NCBI RefSeq assembly: GCF_900116365.1
Contig: NZ_FPAG01000003.1
Span: 186,001 to 250,000 of the forward strand
Direction: 5' to 3'
Source: Zhouia amylolytica
GTDB taxonomy: Bacteria > Bacteroidota > Bacteroidia > Flavobacteriales > Flavobacteriaceae
DNA: 64,000 bases
Shown here piece by piece: positions 48,166-58,349 of the stretch (position 1 is its first letter; each line of letters begins with the position of its first letter). A model generated the notes under the pieces. The model saw only the letters and a list, made by a program, of their open reading frames with translations, had not been told where the DNA came from and made no database searches. The position numbers and the translations under genes were made by a program.

Positions 48166-49029
48166 TTATCCTAAATAGGTCTTCAGAATTTTACTCCTTG
48201 AAGTATGTTTTAATCTTCTGATAGCCTTTTCTTTAATCTGACGAACGCGTTCACGTGTCAAATCAAATGTTTCTCCAATTTCTTCCAGTGTCATAGGGTG
48301 CTGATCACCTAAACCAAAATAAAGTCTGATAACATCAGCCTCACGTGGTGTAAGAGTTTCAAGAGCACGTTCTATTTCAGTACGGAGTGATTCATGTAAA
48401 AGGTCCTTGTCAGGATTTGGTGATTCACCACTACGAAGTACATCATAAAGGTTTGAGTCTTCTCCTTCTACTAATGGTGCGTCCATCGATACATGACGAC
48501 CAGAATTCTTCATTGACTCCTTTACATCATTAACAGACATGTCAAGCTCCTTAGCAATTTCTTCTGCACTAGGCATACGCTCATGAGCTTGCTCTAAAAA
48601 TGCATACGTCTTATTGATCTTATTGATTGAACCAATTTTATTAAGAGGTAATCGAACAATACGAGATTGTTCCGCTAATGCCTGTAAAATAGACTGTCTA
48701 ATCCACCATACTGCATACGAAATGAACTTAAAACCACGAGTTTCATCAAAACGTTGAGCAGCTTTTATAAGACCAAGATTTCCTTCATTGATCAAATCAG
48801 GTAATGTTAAACCCTGATTCTGATACTGCTTTGCTACCGAAACAACAAAACGTAAGTTCGCTTTCGTTAGTTTCTCTAAAGCTCGTTGATCTCCTGCTTT
48901 AATACGTTGTGCTAATTCTACTTCTTCTTCTGCGGTAATTAAGTCAACCTTCCCTATTTCCTGAAGATACTTGTCTAATGAAGCAGTTTCTCTGTTAGTT
49001 ACCTGCTTCGTAATTTTCAGTTGTCTCAT
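48166..49029 (-). CDS. rpoD: Primary RNA polymerase sigma factor (RpoD/SigA)
   Basis: The protein has 287 residues, the short form normal in Bacteroidota, which lacks the long region 1.1 and non-conserved region of E. coli RpoD. Region 1.2 ([27 protein letters not shown]), region 2 ([61 protein letters not shown]), region 3 ([10 protein letters not shown]...) and region 4 ([45 protein letters not shown]) are complete. It recognises the TTTG/TAnnTTTG promoters seen in this window. Transcribed from its own unit downstream of pnp. Confidence 0.97.
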   Translation of the reverse strand: MRQLKITKQVTNRETASLDKYLQEIGKVDLITAEEEVELAQRIKAGDQRALEKLTKANLRFVVSVAKQYQNQGLTLPDLINEGNLGLIKAAQRFDETRGFKFISYAVWWIRQSILQALAEQSRIVRLPLNKIGSINKINKTYAFLEQAHERMPSAEEIAKELDMSVNDVKESMKNSGRHVSMDAPLVEGEDSNLYDVLRSGESPNPDKDLLHESLRTEIERALETLTPREADVIRLYFGLGDQHPMTLEEIGETFDLTRERVRQIKEKAIRRLKHTSRSKILKTYLG

Positions 49030-49202
49030 CTATTTTACTCCCGAGTTTATTATAAATAATAGCGTGTGAATGGTTATACGTAAGAAAAGGGCAAAAGGTT
49101 ACAGAAAGTATAGAAAATTTTATTTTTTTTCCGGTTTTTCCCGGTTAGGAGCTTGTAAAATAGTTAGTTGCTTTTTGAATTTCTTAAAAATAAGAATAAA
49201 AA

Positions 49203-49226
49203 AAAGCCCTGAATTTTCAGGGCTTT
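49203..49226 (-). terminator. Intrinsic terminator of pnp
   Basis: AAAGCCCTGAA pairs with TTCAGGGCTTT, with an A-run on the plus side giving a U-run on the minus strand. It lies just after the pnp stop. Confidence 0.85.
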
Positions 49227-49232
49227 GATGAT

Positions 49233-51377
49233 TTATTTATTTTCTTGTGGCTTCTTTTTCTCCTGTCTTGGAGGTCGAGGCAACAAGGCTTTTCTTGAAA
49301 CTTTAGGTTTCTTGGTACGCGGATCTAAACCAATATACTTCACTTCGATTTCATCCCCAAGGTTCACATAATCTGTAACCTTTTCCACACGTTTCCAGTC
49401 AAGTTCTGAAATGTGTAGTAAAGAATCTTTACCAGGTACAAATTCGATAACAGCACCAAAGTCTAATATTTTAACAACTTTAACTTTGTAAGTTTCGCCT
49501 TCAACTGGAGTAAAAGTAACGTTTTGTACCGATTGAATCGCTTTGTCAATACCATCCTGATCTACACCTAAGATTTCAACAATTCCTAAATCGTCTACTT
49601 CGTCGATAACGATTTCAGTTTTTGTTTCTTCTTGTAGTGCCTGAATGTTTTTACCACCAGGTCCGATAACGGCACCGATAAATTCTTTTGGAATTTCAAC
49701 TTTAACGATTTTCGGAGCATGAGCTTTTACATGTTCAGCGGCAGTAGGGATAGTTTCGGTAATCTTACCTAAAATATGCATACGTCCATCTCTTGCCTGC
49801 TCTAAAGCTTGCTCAAGAATTTCATAGCTCAAGCCTTTAATCTTGATGTCCATCTGACATGCTGTAATCCCGTCCTCAGTACCGGTTACTTTAAAGTCCA
49901 TGTCACCCAGGTGATCTTCATCTCCTAAGATATCAGATAATACAGCAAACTTAGCACCATCGGAGATAAGTCCCATAGCAATACCTGATACAGGTTTTTT
50001 CAATGGTACACCGGCATCCATTAAGGCCATAGTACCGGCACAAACAGTTGCCATTGAAGAAGAGCCATTCGATTCAAGTACCTCAGATACTACTCTTACC
50101 GTATAAGGGAAATCTGAAGGAAGTACTTTTTTCAAAGCTCTTTGTGCAAGGTTTCCATGTCCTACCTCACGTCTTGATGTACCTCTGATAGGTCTTGCTT
50201 CACCTGTTGAAAAAGGAGGGAAGTTATAGTGTAAATAGAATTTTTCTTCACCTTGTTCCGTCGGACGGTCAATTACGTTTACTTCTCTTGAAGTACCAAG
50301 GGTAACAGTAGCTAACGCTTGAGTTTCTCCCCTGGTAAATATAGAAGAACCATGTGTAGATGGTAAATAATCTATCTCACACCAGATTGGTCGAATGTCA
50401 GTTGGTTTTCTACCATCCAAACGAATTTTTTCGTCAAGAATAAGGTTTCTGACAGCTTCCTTTTGAGCTTTTCCGAAATATTTGCCAATAAGATCGCCGT
50501 TCTCTTCAAGCTCTTCTTCTGTAAATAATTCCTGGCAAGCCTCCTTCACAGCAGCAAACTGCTCACCTCTTTCACTTTTAGAAGTACCATCTTTAGCTAT
50601 GTCATAGCATTTAGAGTATGCGAAGTCATAGATCTTCTGAGCCATTTCTTCATTTTCCTTCTCAGGCTCATATTCTCTTGTTTCTTTGGCTCCAACTTGC
50701 GCCACAAGACTGTTTTGAGCTTCTATCTGAACTTTAATGGCTTCATGGGCAAACTTAATAGCCTCCGCCATTTCCTTTTCAGAAACTTCATCCATTTCAC
50801 CCTCTACCATAGAGACAGAATCAATAGTAGCACCAACCATGATGTCCATATCACAGTCTTCAAGCTCCGCTTTGCTAGGGTTGATAATGAACTCTCCATT
50901 TAATCTACCAACTCTGGTTTCAGAAATTGGTCCGTCAAAAGGGATGTCAGATAGCGCTAGACATGCTGAAGCAGCCAATCCTGCTAAAGCATCAGGCATT
51001 ACATTTTCATCATGCGACATTAACTGAATCATTACCTGCGTCTCAGCATGGTAATCTTTTGGGAATAAAGGACGTAAAACACGATCCACTAAACGCATCG
51101 TTAATATCTCCTGATCACTCGGACGTGCTTCTCTTTTTAAGAAACCTCCCGGGAACCTACCTGCAGCAGCAAATTTTTCTCTGTAATCTACTGTTAACGG
51201 TAGAAAATCAATGTCAGGATTAGAAGTGCGTGCCGAAACAACTGTTGCAAGCAACATAGCATCACCCATTCTAACAACTACAGAACCGTCAGCTTGTTTG
51301 GCTAACTTTCCTGTTTCCAGGGAAATGGATCTACCATTCCCTAAATCAATAATCTCTTTTTTTACTTCAGGGATCAT
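49233..51377 (-). CDS. pnp: Polyribonucleotide nucleotidyltransferase (PNPase)
   Basis: The protein has 714 residues. Two RNase PH domains are present (first with [39 protein letters not shown]; second with [45 protein letters not shown] and [10 protein letters not shown]-type [11 protein letters not shown]). A KH domain ([25 protein letters not shown]) and an S1 domain ([33 protein letters not shown]) follow. It degrades RNA 3'-5' with phosphate and can add tails. It follows rpsO, a conserved order, with a terminator hairpin in the gap that can limit read-through from the ribosomal gene. Confidence 0.98.
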   Translation of the reverse strand: MIPEVKKEIIDLGNGRSISLETGKLAKQADGSVVVRMGDAMLLATVVSARTSNPDIDFLPLTVDYREKFAAAGRFPGGFLKREARPSDQEILTMRLVDRVLRPLFPKDYHAETQVMIQLMSHDENVMPDALAGLAASACLALSDIPFDGPISETRVGRLNGEFIINPSKAELEDCDMDIMVGATIDSVSMVEGEMDEVSEKEMAEAIKFAHEAIKVQIEAQNSLVAQVGAKETREYEPEKENEEMAQKIYDFAYSKCYDIAKDGTSKSERGEQFAAVKEACQELFTEEELEENGDLIGKYFGKAQKEAVRNLILDEKIRLDGRKPTDIRPIWCEIDYLPSTHGSSIFTRGETQALATVTLGTSREVNVIDRPTEQGEEKFYLHYNFPPFSTGEARPIRGTSRREVGHGNLAQRALKKVLPSDFPYTVRVVSEVLESNGSSSMATVCAGTMALMDAGVPLKKPVSGIAMGLISDGAKFAVLSDILGDEDHLGDMDFKVTGTEDGITACQMDIKIKGLSYEILEQALEQARDGRMHILGKITETIPTAAEHVKAHAPKIVKVEIPKEFIGAVIGPGGKNIQALQEETKTEIVIDEVDDLGIVEILGVDQDGIDKAIQSVQNVTFTPVEGETYKVKVVKILDFGAVIEFVPGKDSLLHISELDWKRVEKVTDYVNLGDEIEVKYIGLDPRTKKPKVSRKALLPRPPRQEKKKPQENK

Positions 51378-51541
51378 AAATTATTTTAATTAATTAAACA
51401 AAGGGCGTTGTGTTGTTGTGTAGTTGTTGTCTTTCTACCCAATGAAAAACTAATAATTCCAGCTTTTTTACAATTCTTATTTCGTTGAATATAAGAATTT
51501 AGCATTAGATACTTATAAAAGTACGGTAAAAGCTATAAAAA

Positions 51542-51562
51542 AAAGAGGCACGTAGCCTCTTT
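51542..51562 (-). terminator. Intrinsic terminator after rpsO
   Basis: AAAGAGGC and GCCTCTTT pair around ACGTA, with an A-run on the plus side. It separates rpsO from pnp. Confidence 0.8.
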
Positions 51563-51566
51563 AAAT

Positions 51567-51836
51567 TTACTTTCTTAATCCTAGTTCCTTAACTATCGAA
51601 CGATATCTTTCGATATCTTTATTTTTTAAATAGTCTAGTAAACTTCTTCTTTTACCTACCAATTTAACTAGAGCGCGCTCTGTGTTAAAATCTTTACGAT
51701 TCTTTTTAAGGTGCCCAGTTAAGTGGCTGATTCGGTGAGTGAACAATGCAATTTGTCCTTCTGTTGAACCAGTGTTGTTTTCAGCTCCACCGTGCTTTTT
51801 AAAGATCTCTGCCTTTACTTCTTTAGTTAAATACAT
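51567..51836 (-). CDS. rpsO: 30S ribosomal protein S15
   Basis: The protein has 89 residues, the exact family length. NTGSTEGQIALFTHRISHLTGHLKKNRKDFNTERALVKLVGKRRSLLDYLKNKDIERYRSIVKELGLRK is the S15 signature through to the conserved LGLRK end. It binds 16S rRNA in the platform of the small subunit. It is the first gene of the rpsO-pnp pair. Confidence 0.98.
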   Translation of the reverse strand: MYLTKEVKAEIFKKHGGAENNTGSTEGQIALFTHRISHLTGHLKKNRKDFNTERALVKLVGKRRSLLDYLKNKDIERYRSIVKELGLRK

Positions 51837-52023
51837 TCCAATATTATTTAAATGATTTTTATGTACCCCATAACAGACCTTCTGTTACAGGCCGCAAATA
51901 TAGAAATATTTTCGCTAACTGATCCGTTTTAATCAAATTAAATCTTTTCAATTTAAAGGCAATAGGGCTTTAGCATTCAGGAAGTTGTATGCATATCCGA
52001 AAGAAGTAAGGGGCTTGAAATAA

Positions 52024-52047
52024 AAAAGCCCCGGATCCGGGGCTTTT
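52024..52047 (-). terminator. Intrinsic terminator of accD
   Basis: A perfect 24-bp palindrome with core GCCCCGGATCCGGGGC and A/T flanks ends directly at the accD stop codon. Confidence 0.85.
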
Positions 52048-52048
52048 A

Positions 52049-52906
52049 TTATGCTCTGTAAGGTTGATTTGTTACCAAATCAATATATAAATTAACCCGG
52101 TCTTTTAAATCTCTTCTATGAATGATGAAGTCTAAAAATCCATGTTCAAGTACAAATTCCGCAGTCTGAAATCCATCAGGTAAATCTTTACCAGTAGCCT
52201 CTTTTACTACTCGCGGACCAGCAAAACCAATTAAGGCACCAGGTTCTGCAATATTAATGTCTCCTAACATTGCATACGAAGCTGTCGTACCTCCGGTAGT
52301 CGGATCCGTACATAATGAGATGTATGGAATCTTAGCCTCTGCAAGTTGTGCAAGCTTAGCAGAAGTCTTGGCAAGCTGCATTAAAGAAAGGGCAGCCTCC
52401 ATCATTCTGGCTCCTCCTGATTTTGAAATCATCATGAAAGGAATCTTGTTCTTTAAAGAGTAGTCAATCGCTCTTGCGATCTTTTCTCCAACAACACTAC
52501 CCATCGAACCACCGATGAATGCAAAATCCATACAAGCGATTACGAGCTTTTTACCTTTAGATTTTCCAACTGCAGTGCGAACTGCATCCTTTAAGCCTGT
52601 TTTTTCCTGAGCTTGTTTTAGACGATCAGAATACTTTTTAGTGTCTTCAAACTTAAGAGGGTCTTTCGACATTAAGTTAGCATCCAATTCCTTGAATTTG
52701 TTGTCGTCAAAAAGGATTGAAAAATATTCGTTACTCCCAATTCTAACATGATAATCATCCTCCGGACTCACATAAAAGTTTTTGGCAAGCTCTTCAGCTT
52801 CAACGATCTTCCCCGTAGGAGATTTATACCATAAACCTTTTGGTGTGTCTTTTTTTTCTTCGGTTTTGGTTTGAATACCTTTTTCTTTTCTTTTAAACCA
52901 AGCCAT
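52049..52906 (-). CDS. accD: Acetyl-CoA carboxylase carboxyltransferase beta subunit, without zinc-ribbon cysteines
   Basis: The protein has 285 residues. [20 protein letters not shown] and [34 protein letters not shown] align with the zinc-ribbon region of AccD. The four ligand cysteines are replaced (Ser29, Gly32, Ser47, Asp50). The crotonase-fold carboxyltransferase core is intact: [57 protein letters not shown] and [14 protein letters not shown]. With AccA it transfers the carboxyl group from biotin to acetyl-CoA for fatty acid synthesis. I recall the same cysteine loss in other flavobacterial AccD proteins, so the gene is probably functional. It follows fbaA. Confidence 0.95.
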   Translation of the reverse strand: MAWFKRKEKGIQTKTEEKKDTPKGLWYKSPTGKIVEAEELAKNFYVSPEDDYHVRIGSNEYFSILFDDNKFKELDANLMSKDPLKFEDTKKYSDRLKQAQEKTGLKDAVRTAVGKSKGKKLVIACMDFAFIGGSMGSVVGEKIARAIDYSLKNKIPFMMISKSGGARMMEAALSLMQLAKTSAKLAQLAEAKIPYISLCTDPTTGGTTASYAMLGDINIAEPGALIGFAGPRVVKEATGKDLPDGFQTAEFVLEHGFLDFIIHRRDLKDRVNLYIDLVTNQPYRA

Positions 52907-52932
52907 TAGTTATTAGTTTTAGTATTAAGTAT

Positions 52933-52972
52933 GTTAATAGCCATCTTTCAAAAAGTATAGATGGCTATTAAC
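52933..52972. other. Strong hairpin between fbaA and accD
   Basis: GTTAATAGCCATCT and AGATGGCTATTAAC form a perfect 14-bp stem with a 12-nt loop. There is no U-run on either side, so a simple terminator is unlikely; it may be an RNA-processing or stability element. Confidence 0.55.
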
Positions 52973-52987
52973 AATAGTGTGTTCTAT

Positions 52988-54055
52988 TTATAACGTGTTA
53001 ACGTTATTAAGGTCTTCAAAAGCCTTTTTTAATCTTGCGATGAAAGTCTTTTCACCTTCACGTAACCATACACGTGGATCATAATGCTTTTTGTTTGGAG
53101 CATCATCTCCTTCAGGGTTACCAATTTGTGTTTGCAAATATGCAGATTTATTTTGAATGTAATCTCTAACACCTTCTAAAAATGCATATTGTAAATCAGT
53201 GTCGATATTCATCTTTATAACTCCGTATCCGATTGACTCTCTGATTTCTTCTAAAGAAGATCCTGAACCACCATGGAAAACATAATCAATAGTGTTGTGA
53301 GGAACACCATATTTTTCAGAAATATACTCTTGAGAGTCTTTTAGGATGGTCGGTTTTAACTTTACGTTACCTGGCTTGTAAACCCCATGTACATTACCAA
53401 AAGCAGCTGCGATGGTGAAACGCGGACTTACCTTCATTAATTCTTCATAAGCATACGCTACTTCTTCAGGTTGAGTATATAGGCGAGATTCATCTACATC
53501 AGTATTGTCTACTCCATCTTCTTCACCACCTGTAATACCTAACTCTATTTCAAGAGTCATTCCCATTTTGCTCATACGAGCTAAATATTGCTTACATGTT
53601 TCGATGTTTTCTTCAATTGGCTCTTCAGAAAGATCGATCATATGTGAGCTGAATAATGGTTTACCTGTCTCCGCAAAGTGTTTTTCACTCGCAGATAGCA
53701 TTCCATCAACCCATGGTAGTAGTTTTTTAGCACAGTGATCCGTGTGAAGAATTACTGTTGCACCATATAATTCAGCTAGTTCATGTACGTGCTTAGCACC
53801 TGCAACAGCACCTGCTACAGCTGACTTCTGATCTTCGTTTGATAGTCCTTTCCCTGCGTTAAACTGTGCACCTCCATTAGAGAACTGAATAATTACAGGA
53901 GCGTTAATTTCTGCTGCAGTTTCTAATACTGCATTAATGGTATCCGTACCTATCACATTCACTGCGGGTAGGGCAAACCCTTTTTCTTTTGCGTAGTTAA
54001 AAATCGCTTGTACTTCGTCTCCAGTTGCTACACCCGGTTTGATGTTGTGACTCAT
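52988..54055 (-). CDS. fbaA: Class II fructose-bisphosphate aldolase
   Basis: The protein has 355 residues, the FbaA (class IIA) length. GFALPAVNVIGTDTINAVLETA, ATVILHTDHCAKKLLPWVDGM (catalytic Asp and zinc His), SHMIDLSEEPIEENIE, EIELGITGGEEDGVDN, FTIAAAFGNVHGVYKPGN, and FHGGSGSSLEEIRESIGYGVIKMNIDTDLQYAF are the conserved blocks. It is the housekeeping glycolytic/gluconeogenic aldolase, distinct from the 274-residue aldolase in the glycan locus. A TACTTTTG -7-like promoter element lies about 40 nt upstream on the minus strand (54095-54102). Confidence 0.97.
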   Translation of the reverse strand: MSHNIKPGVATGDEVQAIFNYAKEKGFALPAVNVIGTDTINAVLETAAEINAPVIIQFSNGGAQFNAGKGLSNEDQKSAVAGAVAGAKHVHELAELYGATVILHTDHCAKKLLPWVDGMLSASEKHFAETGKPLFSSHMIDLSEEPIEENIETCKQYLARMSKMGMTLEIELGITGGEEDGVDNTDVDESRLYTQPEEVAYAYEELMKVSPRFTIAAAFGNVHGVYKPGNVKLKPTILKDSQEYISEKYGVPHNTIDYVFHGGSGSSLEEIRESIGYGVIKMNIDTDLQYAFLEGVRDYIQNKSAYLQTQIGNPEGDDAPNKKHYDPRVWLREGEKTFIARLKKAFEDLNNVNTL

Positions 54056-54094
54056 AATTTAAAATAATTTATTATTTCGTTTTGTGTTGAAAGG

Positions 54095-54102
54095 CAAAAG
54101 TA
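54095..54102 (-). promoter_or_regulatory. -7 promoter element of fbaA (TACTTTTG)
   Basis: An exact TAnnTTTG match on the minus strand, 39 nt before the ATG. No clear -33 element is visible. Confidence 0.45.
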
Positions 54103-54115
54103 ATAAAAACATGGC

Positions 54116-56656
54116 TTAGAACGGATAATTTATTCCAATATTCAAAACTGCATTTCGGAAGTTATATTCGTTAAACCACCTTTTGTCTTTTTCTAATGCC
54201 GGATTGTATGTTTTGAATCCGGTGTCTAATCTGATTACAAAGAAACTGAAATCATATCGAACTCCAAAGCCAGACCCAATAGCTAGTTCTGATAGTGATT
54301 TGAACCCCTCAAATACCCGCTCTTCACTTTCAACTTCGTCTAACACGTTCCAGATGTTACCGGAGTCTACAAAAAGGGCCCCTTTTAAATCTCCTAAAAT
54401 ATTAAATCGGTATTCTAAGTTAAAGGCTATCTTGAAGTTAGCTTCGTTGTAGTCTTCAAGATTGTCGGTTCTTCCAGGTCCTAAAGAGTAGGGTTGCCAG
54501 GCTCTGTTATCATTAGATCCACCAGCAAAATAACTTCGTATAAATGGTATGTTGTTGGAATTGCCATAAGGAATAGCAATACCTGTGAATGCCCTGAAGG
54601 CAAGCGTATTGGTTTTAAAAACACGCCAGTGTTTTATGAAGTCAAATTCAGATTTTACGTATTGTGAATAGGGAACTCCAAATACCAGATTGTTGCCGTT
54701 TTCATCCTCGTCGAAAGGAAATATAGACGCAATTCCTGATAAAAGATTCCCGGCTAATTCAATTTTAGTTCTAAATTGATAGAAATTGTTATCGGTGTAA
54801 CTCTTCCTGTTATTTTTAGTGTATGTGAAGTTCGAAGCAAAAATTAAATTGTCGGTCGTAAGACGTTCCTCTTGTTCGGCAATGCTGCTGAACTCTTCCT
54901 GATCTTCTATGTTGTTTAAAACAATATCACCATTGTCTACAGCATTTATAAAAGCATTGGTTCCTTCAGGAATGACAAGTTGAGGCGATTCGGTATCAGG
55001 TTTGTAAAATTCAGGATATTGATTTTCATAAGGTGCAGCTAAATCGTTTAGACGATCATAGCTGTTGCGGTATACCAAATAATAGCGCTCTGGATTCAGG
55101 TTTTTAACAAATTGAATATTAATGAGTTCGAATATGTTCTTCTGATAACTCGAAGGATCCCAGGTGTACCGCAATAAACTGTTTAAGCTCTGTTTGTCTA
55201 ATCCAATATTTTTTTGGGTGGTGATACCTGCCGATAAGCGTGTATTTGGATTCATGTATTTTGGAACATACTTGTCTGTGTTAAACGGTAACAGGAATCT
55301 TGGGAAGTTTAAGTTGATGTCTCCTCCAAATTCAAGAATATTAAAGAATGGGTCATCCTCATCTCTGAGTTCCCGCGATGATCCTATCGTTCCTTTCAGT
55401 GCTAACTCCAAAGTCTCAGCACCTCTGAAAACATTTCTGCTTAAAAGCGACGTTCCAAAAGACATTCCAATGTCTTGGATGTTCGAATGTGATATATCTG
55501 TGTTTAGACCTAAAGAGAATTTAGGTCTTGAGGTAATGTAAATGTTTGAATTTAATTTAGAATCCGAACTGTCTGTATAAGTATACTCTATCGTCGGATA
55601 TCTGAAAATTTTAAGGTTGCTTATTTGCCGGTAGGTTAACGTTCTGTCCTGGTCCTTGTATATGTCTCCCGGAATTATAGCAACCGCATCGGTCAATGCT
55701 TTAGGTTTGTAACGAAGCTCGTCCTTGTAGTAGATAGTGTAATTATCGTATTGTATAGTGTCTGTATAGGCGCCGATGTTGGTGTCCGTAAAAATGTTTA
55801 CATTATTAATACTGTGTACCTTATAAGGGATTTCTCTTAAAGAGTCACCAACGCGTTCATAGGCATTGTCAATTATGATTGTGGTAGGCATTTGGTAGTC
55901 CTCATTGGCCTCAATAGTATCTCTTTGGATATCGTAGGTTATGGAGGTTCTTTGAAAACGATATATACCGGAATTGAGATATAGGTCATTCAGTCGTTCC
56001 CGTTCAGCACTGAAATTGTTTAAGTTGAATTGATCCCCCGATTTGATTATGGATAGATTCTGATGTGCCTTATAAATAGAATCCAGAACATCTGAAACGA
56101 TCTCTGTGGTTAATGAATCAATGATGTAAGGTTCACCCGTGTTAATTTTATAAGAGATTTCGGCTCTCTTTCTTTTTCGTTTTGTGGTGTCGATCTCAAA
56201 AGAAGTAGTGTTGTTGAAATAGCCAAAATTGTAGGCGTACTTGCTGAGCCTTTCTGAAGACTTTTCAGCTTCTTCTTCGTTAATAATTACAGGAGCTTCC
56301 CCAGAGTTTCTCAACCAATTATTGAAATCTATTTTGTATTCAGCTAAACGAATTAATTGTTTTTCCGAAAGCACACTCTTCCAAAAGTTTGCAGAATCTA
56401 ATTGTTTCTGTAATCGGGCAAGGTAGATAGAGTCTGAGTTCTTCTTGGCAAGATTGTAAATGGCTAGCCTTAAAGGACTGTTGGGTTTTTGCGAAATAAG
56501 TCCGTCGAGTTCTTCGTTTTTGATTTTCTCGTCATTAATATAAATGGTGTTTTTAGTAAGGAGTAATTCACCATCTTCAACACGTTTTACCGCATTACAT
56601 GAAGAAATCAGTAATATTATCAGGAATACCGTTATTTTTGAAAAAAAGTTTTTCAA
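54116..56656 (-). CDS. tamL: TamA/BamA-like outer-membrane lipoprotein (TamL)
   Basis: The protein has 846 residues from a TTG at 56656, which gives a compact lipoprotein signal (KNFFSKITVFLIILLISSC). An ATG at 56746 in the same frame would add 30 residues before it and is less likely. CNAVKRVEDGELLLTKNTIYINDEKI and POTRA-like segments follow (FNLNNFSAERERLNDLYLNSGIYRFQ; TLTYRQISNLKIFRYPTIEY). The C-terminal half is a BamA-type barrel with FIRSYFAGGSNDNRAWQPYSLGPG, FKIAFNLEYRFNILGDLKGALFVDSGNIW, and a final AVLNIGINYPF with terminal Phe. It acts in outer-membrane assembly and is probably the partner of TamB. It is divergent from the TrmH-family gene. Confidence 0.87.
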   Translation of the reverse strand: MKNFFSKITVFLIILLISSCNAVKRVEDGELLLTKNTIYINDEKIKNEELDGLISQKPNSPLRLAIYNLAKKNSDSIYLARLQKQLDSANFWKSVLSEKQLIRLAEYKIDFNNWLRNSGEAPVIINEEEAEKSSERLSKYAYNFGYFNNTTSFEIDTTKRKRKRAEISYKINTGEPYIIDSLTTEIVSDVLDSIYKAHQNLSIIKSGDQFNLNNFSAERERLNDLYLNSGIYRFQRTSITYDIQRDTIEANEDYQMPTTIIIDNAYERVGDSLREIPYKVHSINNVNIFTDTNIGAYTDTIQYDNYTIYYKDELRYKPKALTDAVAIIPGDIYKDQDRTLTYRQISNLKIFRYPTIEYTYTDSSDSKLNSNIYITSRPKFSLGLNTDISHSNIQDIGMSFGTSLLSRNVFRGAETLELALKGTIGSSRELRDEDDPFFNILEFGGDINLNFPRFLLPFNTDKYVPKYMNPNTRLSAGITTQKNIGLDKQSLNSLLRYTWDPSSYQKNIFELINIQFVKNLNPERYYLVYRNSYDRLNDLAAPYENQYPEFYKPDTESPQLVIPEGTNAFINAVDNGDIVLNNIEDQEEFSSIAEQEERLTTDNLIFASNFTYTKNNRKSYTDNNFYQFRTKIELAGNLLSGIASIFPFDEDENGNNLVFGVPYSQYVKSEFDFIKHWRVFKTNTLAFRAFTGIAIPYGNSNNIPFIRSYFAGGSNDNRAWQPYSLGPGRTDNLEDYNEANFKIAFNLEYRFNILGDLKGALFVDSGNIWNVLDEVESEERVFEGFKSLSELAIGSGFGVRYDFSFFVIRLDTGFKTYNPALEKDKRWFNEYNFRNAVLNIGINYPF

Positions 56657-56804
56657 GCAGATCTTAGTTTTGTCATTAGAGCTTTTGGTTATGTATTTCG
56701 ATAATTTAATAACGATAAAAAATGTTAATCGGAATAATAGTGGCAAATTTGCAAATTATTTTCAATAGTTAAGTGCTTTTAATAGCTGAAAATACATTAT
56801 TTAA

Positions 56805-57536
56805 ATGGTTACTAAAAATGAAATTAAGCTTGTAAAGAGTTTACAGCAAAAAAAGTACCGAACTTTAAACGGCCTGTTCGTAGTTGAAGGAATAAAAGGG
56901 ATTGATGAATTTTTAAACTCTGATTATAAGCTGGAACGGCTTTATGTAACAGATGATTCCCTTTTTGAAAATGTCGACGATGAAAAAACACCAATAAAGG
57001 AGGCTGATTTAAAGCGTATGAGTTCCCTTAAAAACCCGAATAAAGCGCTTGCGTTATTCCAAATGAACAAGGTAGTTGAGGAAATAGGTGAAGAGGGATT
57101 GGTGCTGGCACTTGATGAGATAAGGGATCCTGGGAACCTCGGAACTATCATTCGTCTGTGCGATTGGTTTGGAATAGAGCATTTGGTGTGCAGTGAGGAA
57201 ACGGTGGATTGCTTTAATTCAAAAGTTGTACAGGCAACAATGGGATCGTTGACTCGTGTAAATATTGTTTATACAGATCTTTTAGATTTTATAAAGAAAA
57301 CTAATTTGCCGGTTTTTGCTGCAGATATGCATGGCAGCAATGTCTATAAAACCGAGTTGCCTGATACTGGAATTTTGGTGATGGGTAATGAGGCAAACGG
57401 GATTTCTGAAGCCATAATGGATTCGGTTCAGTTTAAGGTAGCAATCCCTCAATTTGGAGCATTCCAAAAAACAGAAAGTTTGAATGTAGCTACAGCAACA
57501 GCAATTTTATTGAGTGAATTTAGACGTACACTTTAA
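56805..57536 (+). CDS. TrmH/SpoU-family RNA 2'-O-methyltransferase
   Basis: The protein has 243 residues. The N-terminal substrate-binding part begins KLVKSLQQKKYRTLNGLFVVEGIKGIDEFL. The SPOUT knot motifs are clear: LALDEIRDPGNLGTIIRLCDWFGI (motif 1), GILVMGNEANGISEAIM (motif 2), VAIPQFGAFQKTESLNVATATAILLSEFRR (motif 3). It should methylate a ribose in rRNA or tRNA with S-adenosylmethionine; the target nucleotide cannot be read from the sequence. Single-gene unit, ending one base before the convergent porT stop. Confidence 0.93.
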   Translation: MVTKNEIKLVKSLQQKKYRTLNGLFVVEGIKGIDEFLNSDYKLERLYVTDDSLFENVDDEKTPIKEADLKRMSSLKNPNKALALFQMNKVVEEIGEEGLVLALDEIRDPGNLGTIIRLCDWFGIEHLVCSEETVDCFNSKVVQATMGSLTRVNIVYTDLLDFIKKTNLPVFAADMHGSNVYKTELPDTGILVMGNEANGISEAIMDSVQFKVAIPQFGAFQKTESLNVATATAILLSEFRRTL

Positions 57537-58241
57537 TTATTCGAAAGTAAAGTTTACGAACACTCCTCTGGAATACATATTGTTCAAATTTGAAGTCCAT
57601 GGACTGTTAGGGTCGTTGTCCGGAATCAGCTCATCCGATAAAGCAAAAACTCCTCTGACCGATGGGGAAAATTTAAAGTAGGGAAGGTAGAAGTCTACCC
57701 CAAATCCCAGTTCATAGTATAATGTGTTCTTCTTCATTCGGAAAGTGCCACCCGAATTATCTTCCTGACTGTCAAATTCACTGCTTAAATTGATGGAACC
57801 GGATACACCGCCAACTAAATACGGTTTAAAATTACCCAACCTTTTAGTGCCGACTTTAAGAAGGAGCGGAAAATGAATATAGGTAGAAGCAACCTCTCTT
57901 TTGTAATCGTTAATGTCTGAGAACCCCGGAAAGCCTAAATCACGCTTGTTGTAATATAGTCCGGGCTCCAGTCGTAAATCTAAATAATCGTTGATTCTCA
58001 AATTTCCAATTAATCCAACATTAAATCCTATAGATTTGGCGACCAAAACATCTCCTTCGTCATTAATGTAGTCGAATTTAAAGTCGTATTGATTAAACCC
58101 TAAGAAGTATCCCCAATGAACGGTTTGCTTGTCAAAGTTTTCCAGGTTCATAATTGGGTCTTCATTAAAAATTCTAAGTTGGGCAGTTCCCTCAGTTAAG
58201 AAGCAACATATAAAAAGGAGGCAAAAAAAATATTTTTTCAT
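57537..58241 (-). CDS. porT: PorT-family outer-membrane barrel protein (type IX secretion/gliding)
   Basis: The protein has 234 residues with a signal peptide (MKKYFFCLLFICCFLTEGTAQ). Beta-barrel pattern with HWGYFLGFNQYDFKF, GFNVGLIGNLRINDYLDLRLEPGLYYN, STYIHFPLLLKVGTKRLGNFKPYLVGGVSG and a terminal strand GVFVNFTFE. PorT/SprT proteins are needed for type IX secretion in Bacteroidota, and in flavobacteria the gene stands next to ubiE, as here. The name rests on this sequence pattern and neighbourhood; a generic outer-membrane beta-barrel protein is the alternative. Confidence 0.8.
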   Translation of the reverse strand: MKKYFFCLLFICCFLTEGTAQLRIFNEDPIMNLENFDKQTVHWGYFLGFNQYDFKFDYINDEGDVLVAKSIGFNVGLIGNLRINDYLDLRLEPGLYYNKRDLGFPGFSDINDYKREVASTYIHFPLLLKVGTKRLGNFKPYLVGGVSGSINLSSEFDSQEDNSGGTFRMKKNTLYYELGFGVDFYLPYFKFSPSVRGVFALSDELIPDNDPNSPWTSNLNNMYSRGVFVNFTFE

Positions 58242-58349
58242 TCGTTCTTGCTTTTTTAGCCCTGTGAAATAAATAAAACTTTTATCATTTCGAAAGTAAT
58301 TTTGTCAAAAATTGAAATTACTGATAAAGGTTTGCCTTTTCCACATGGT

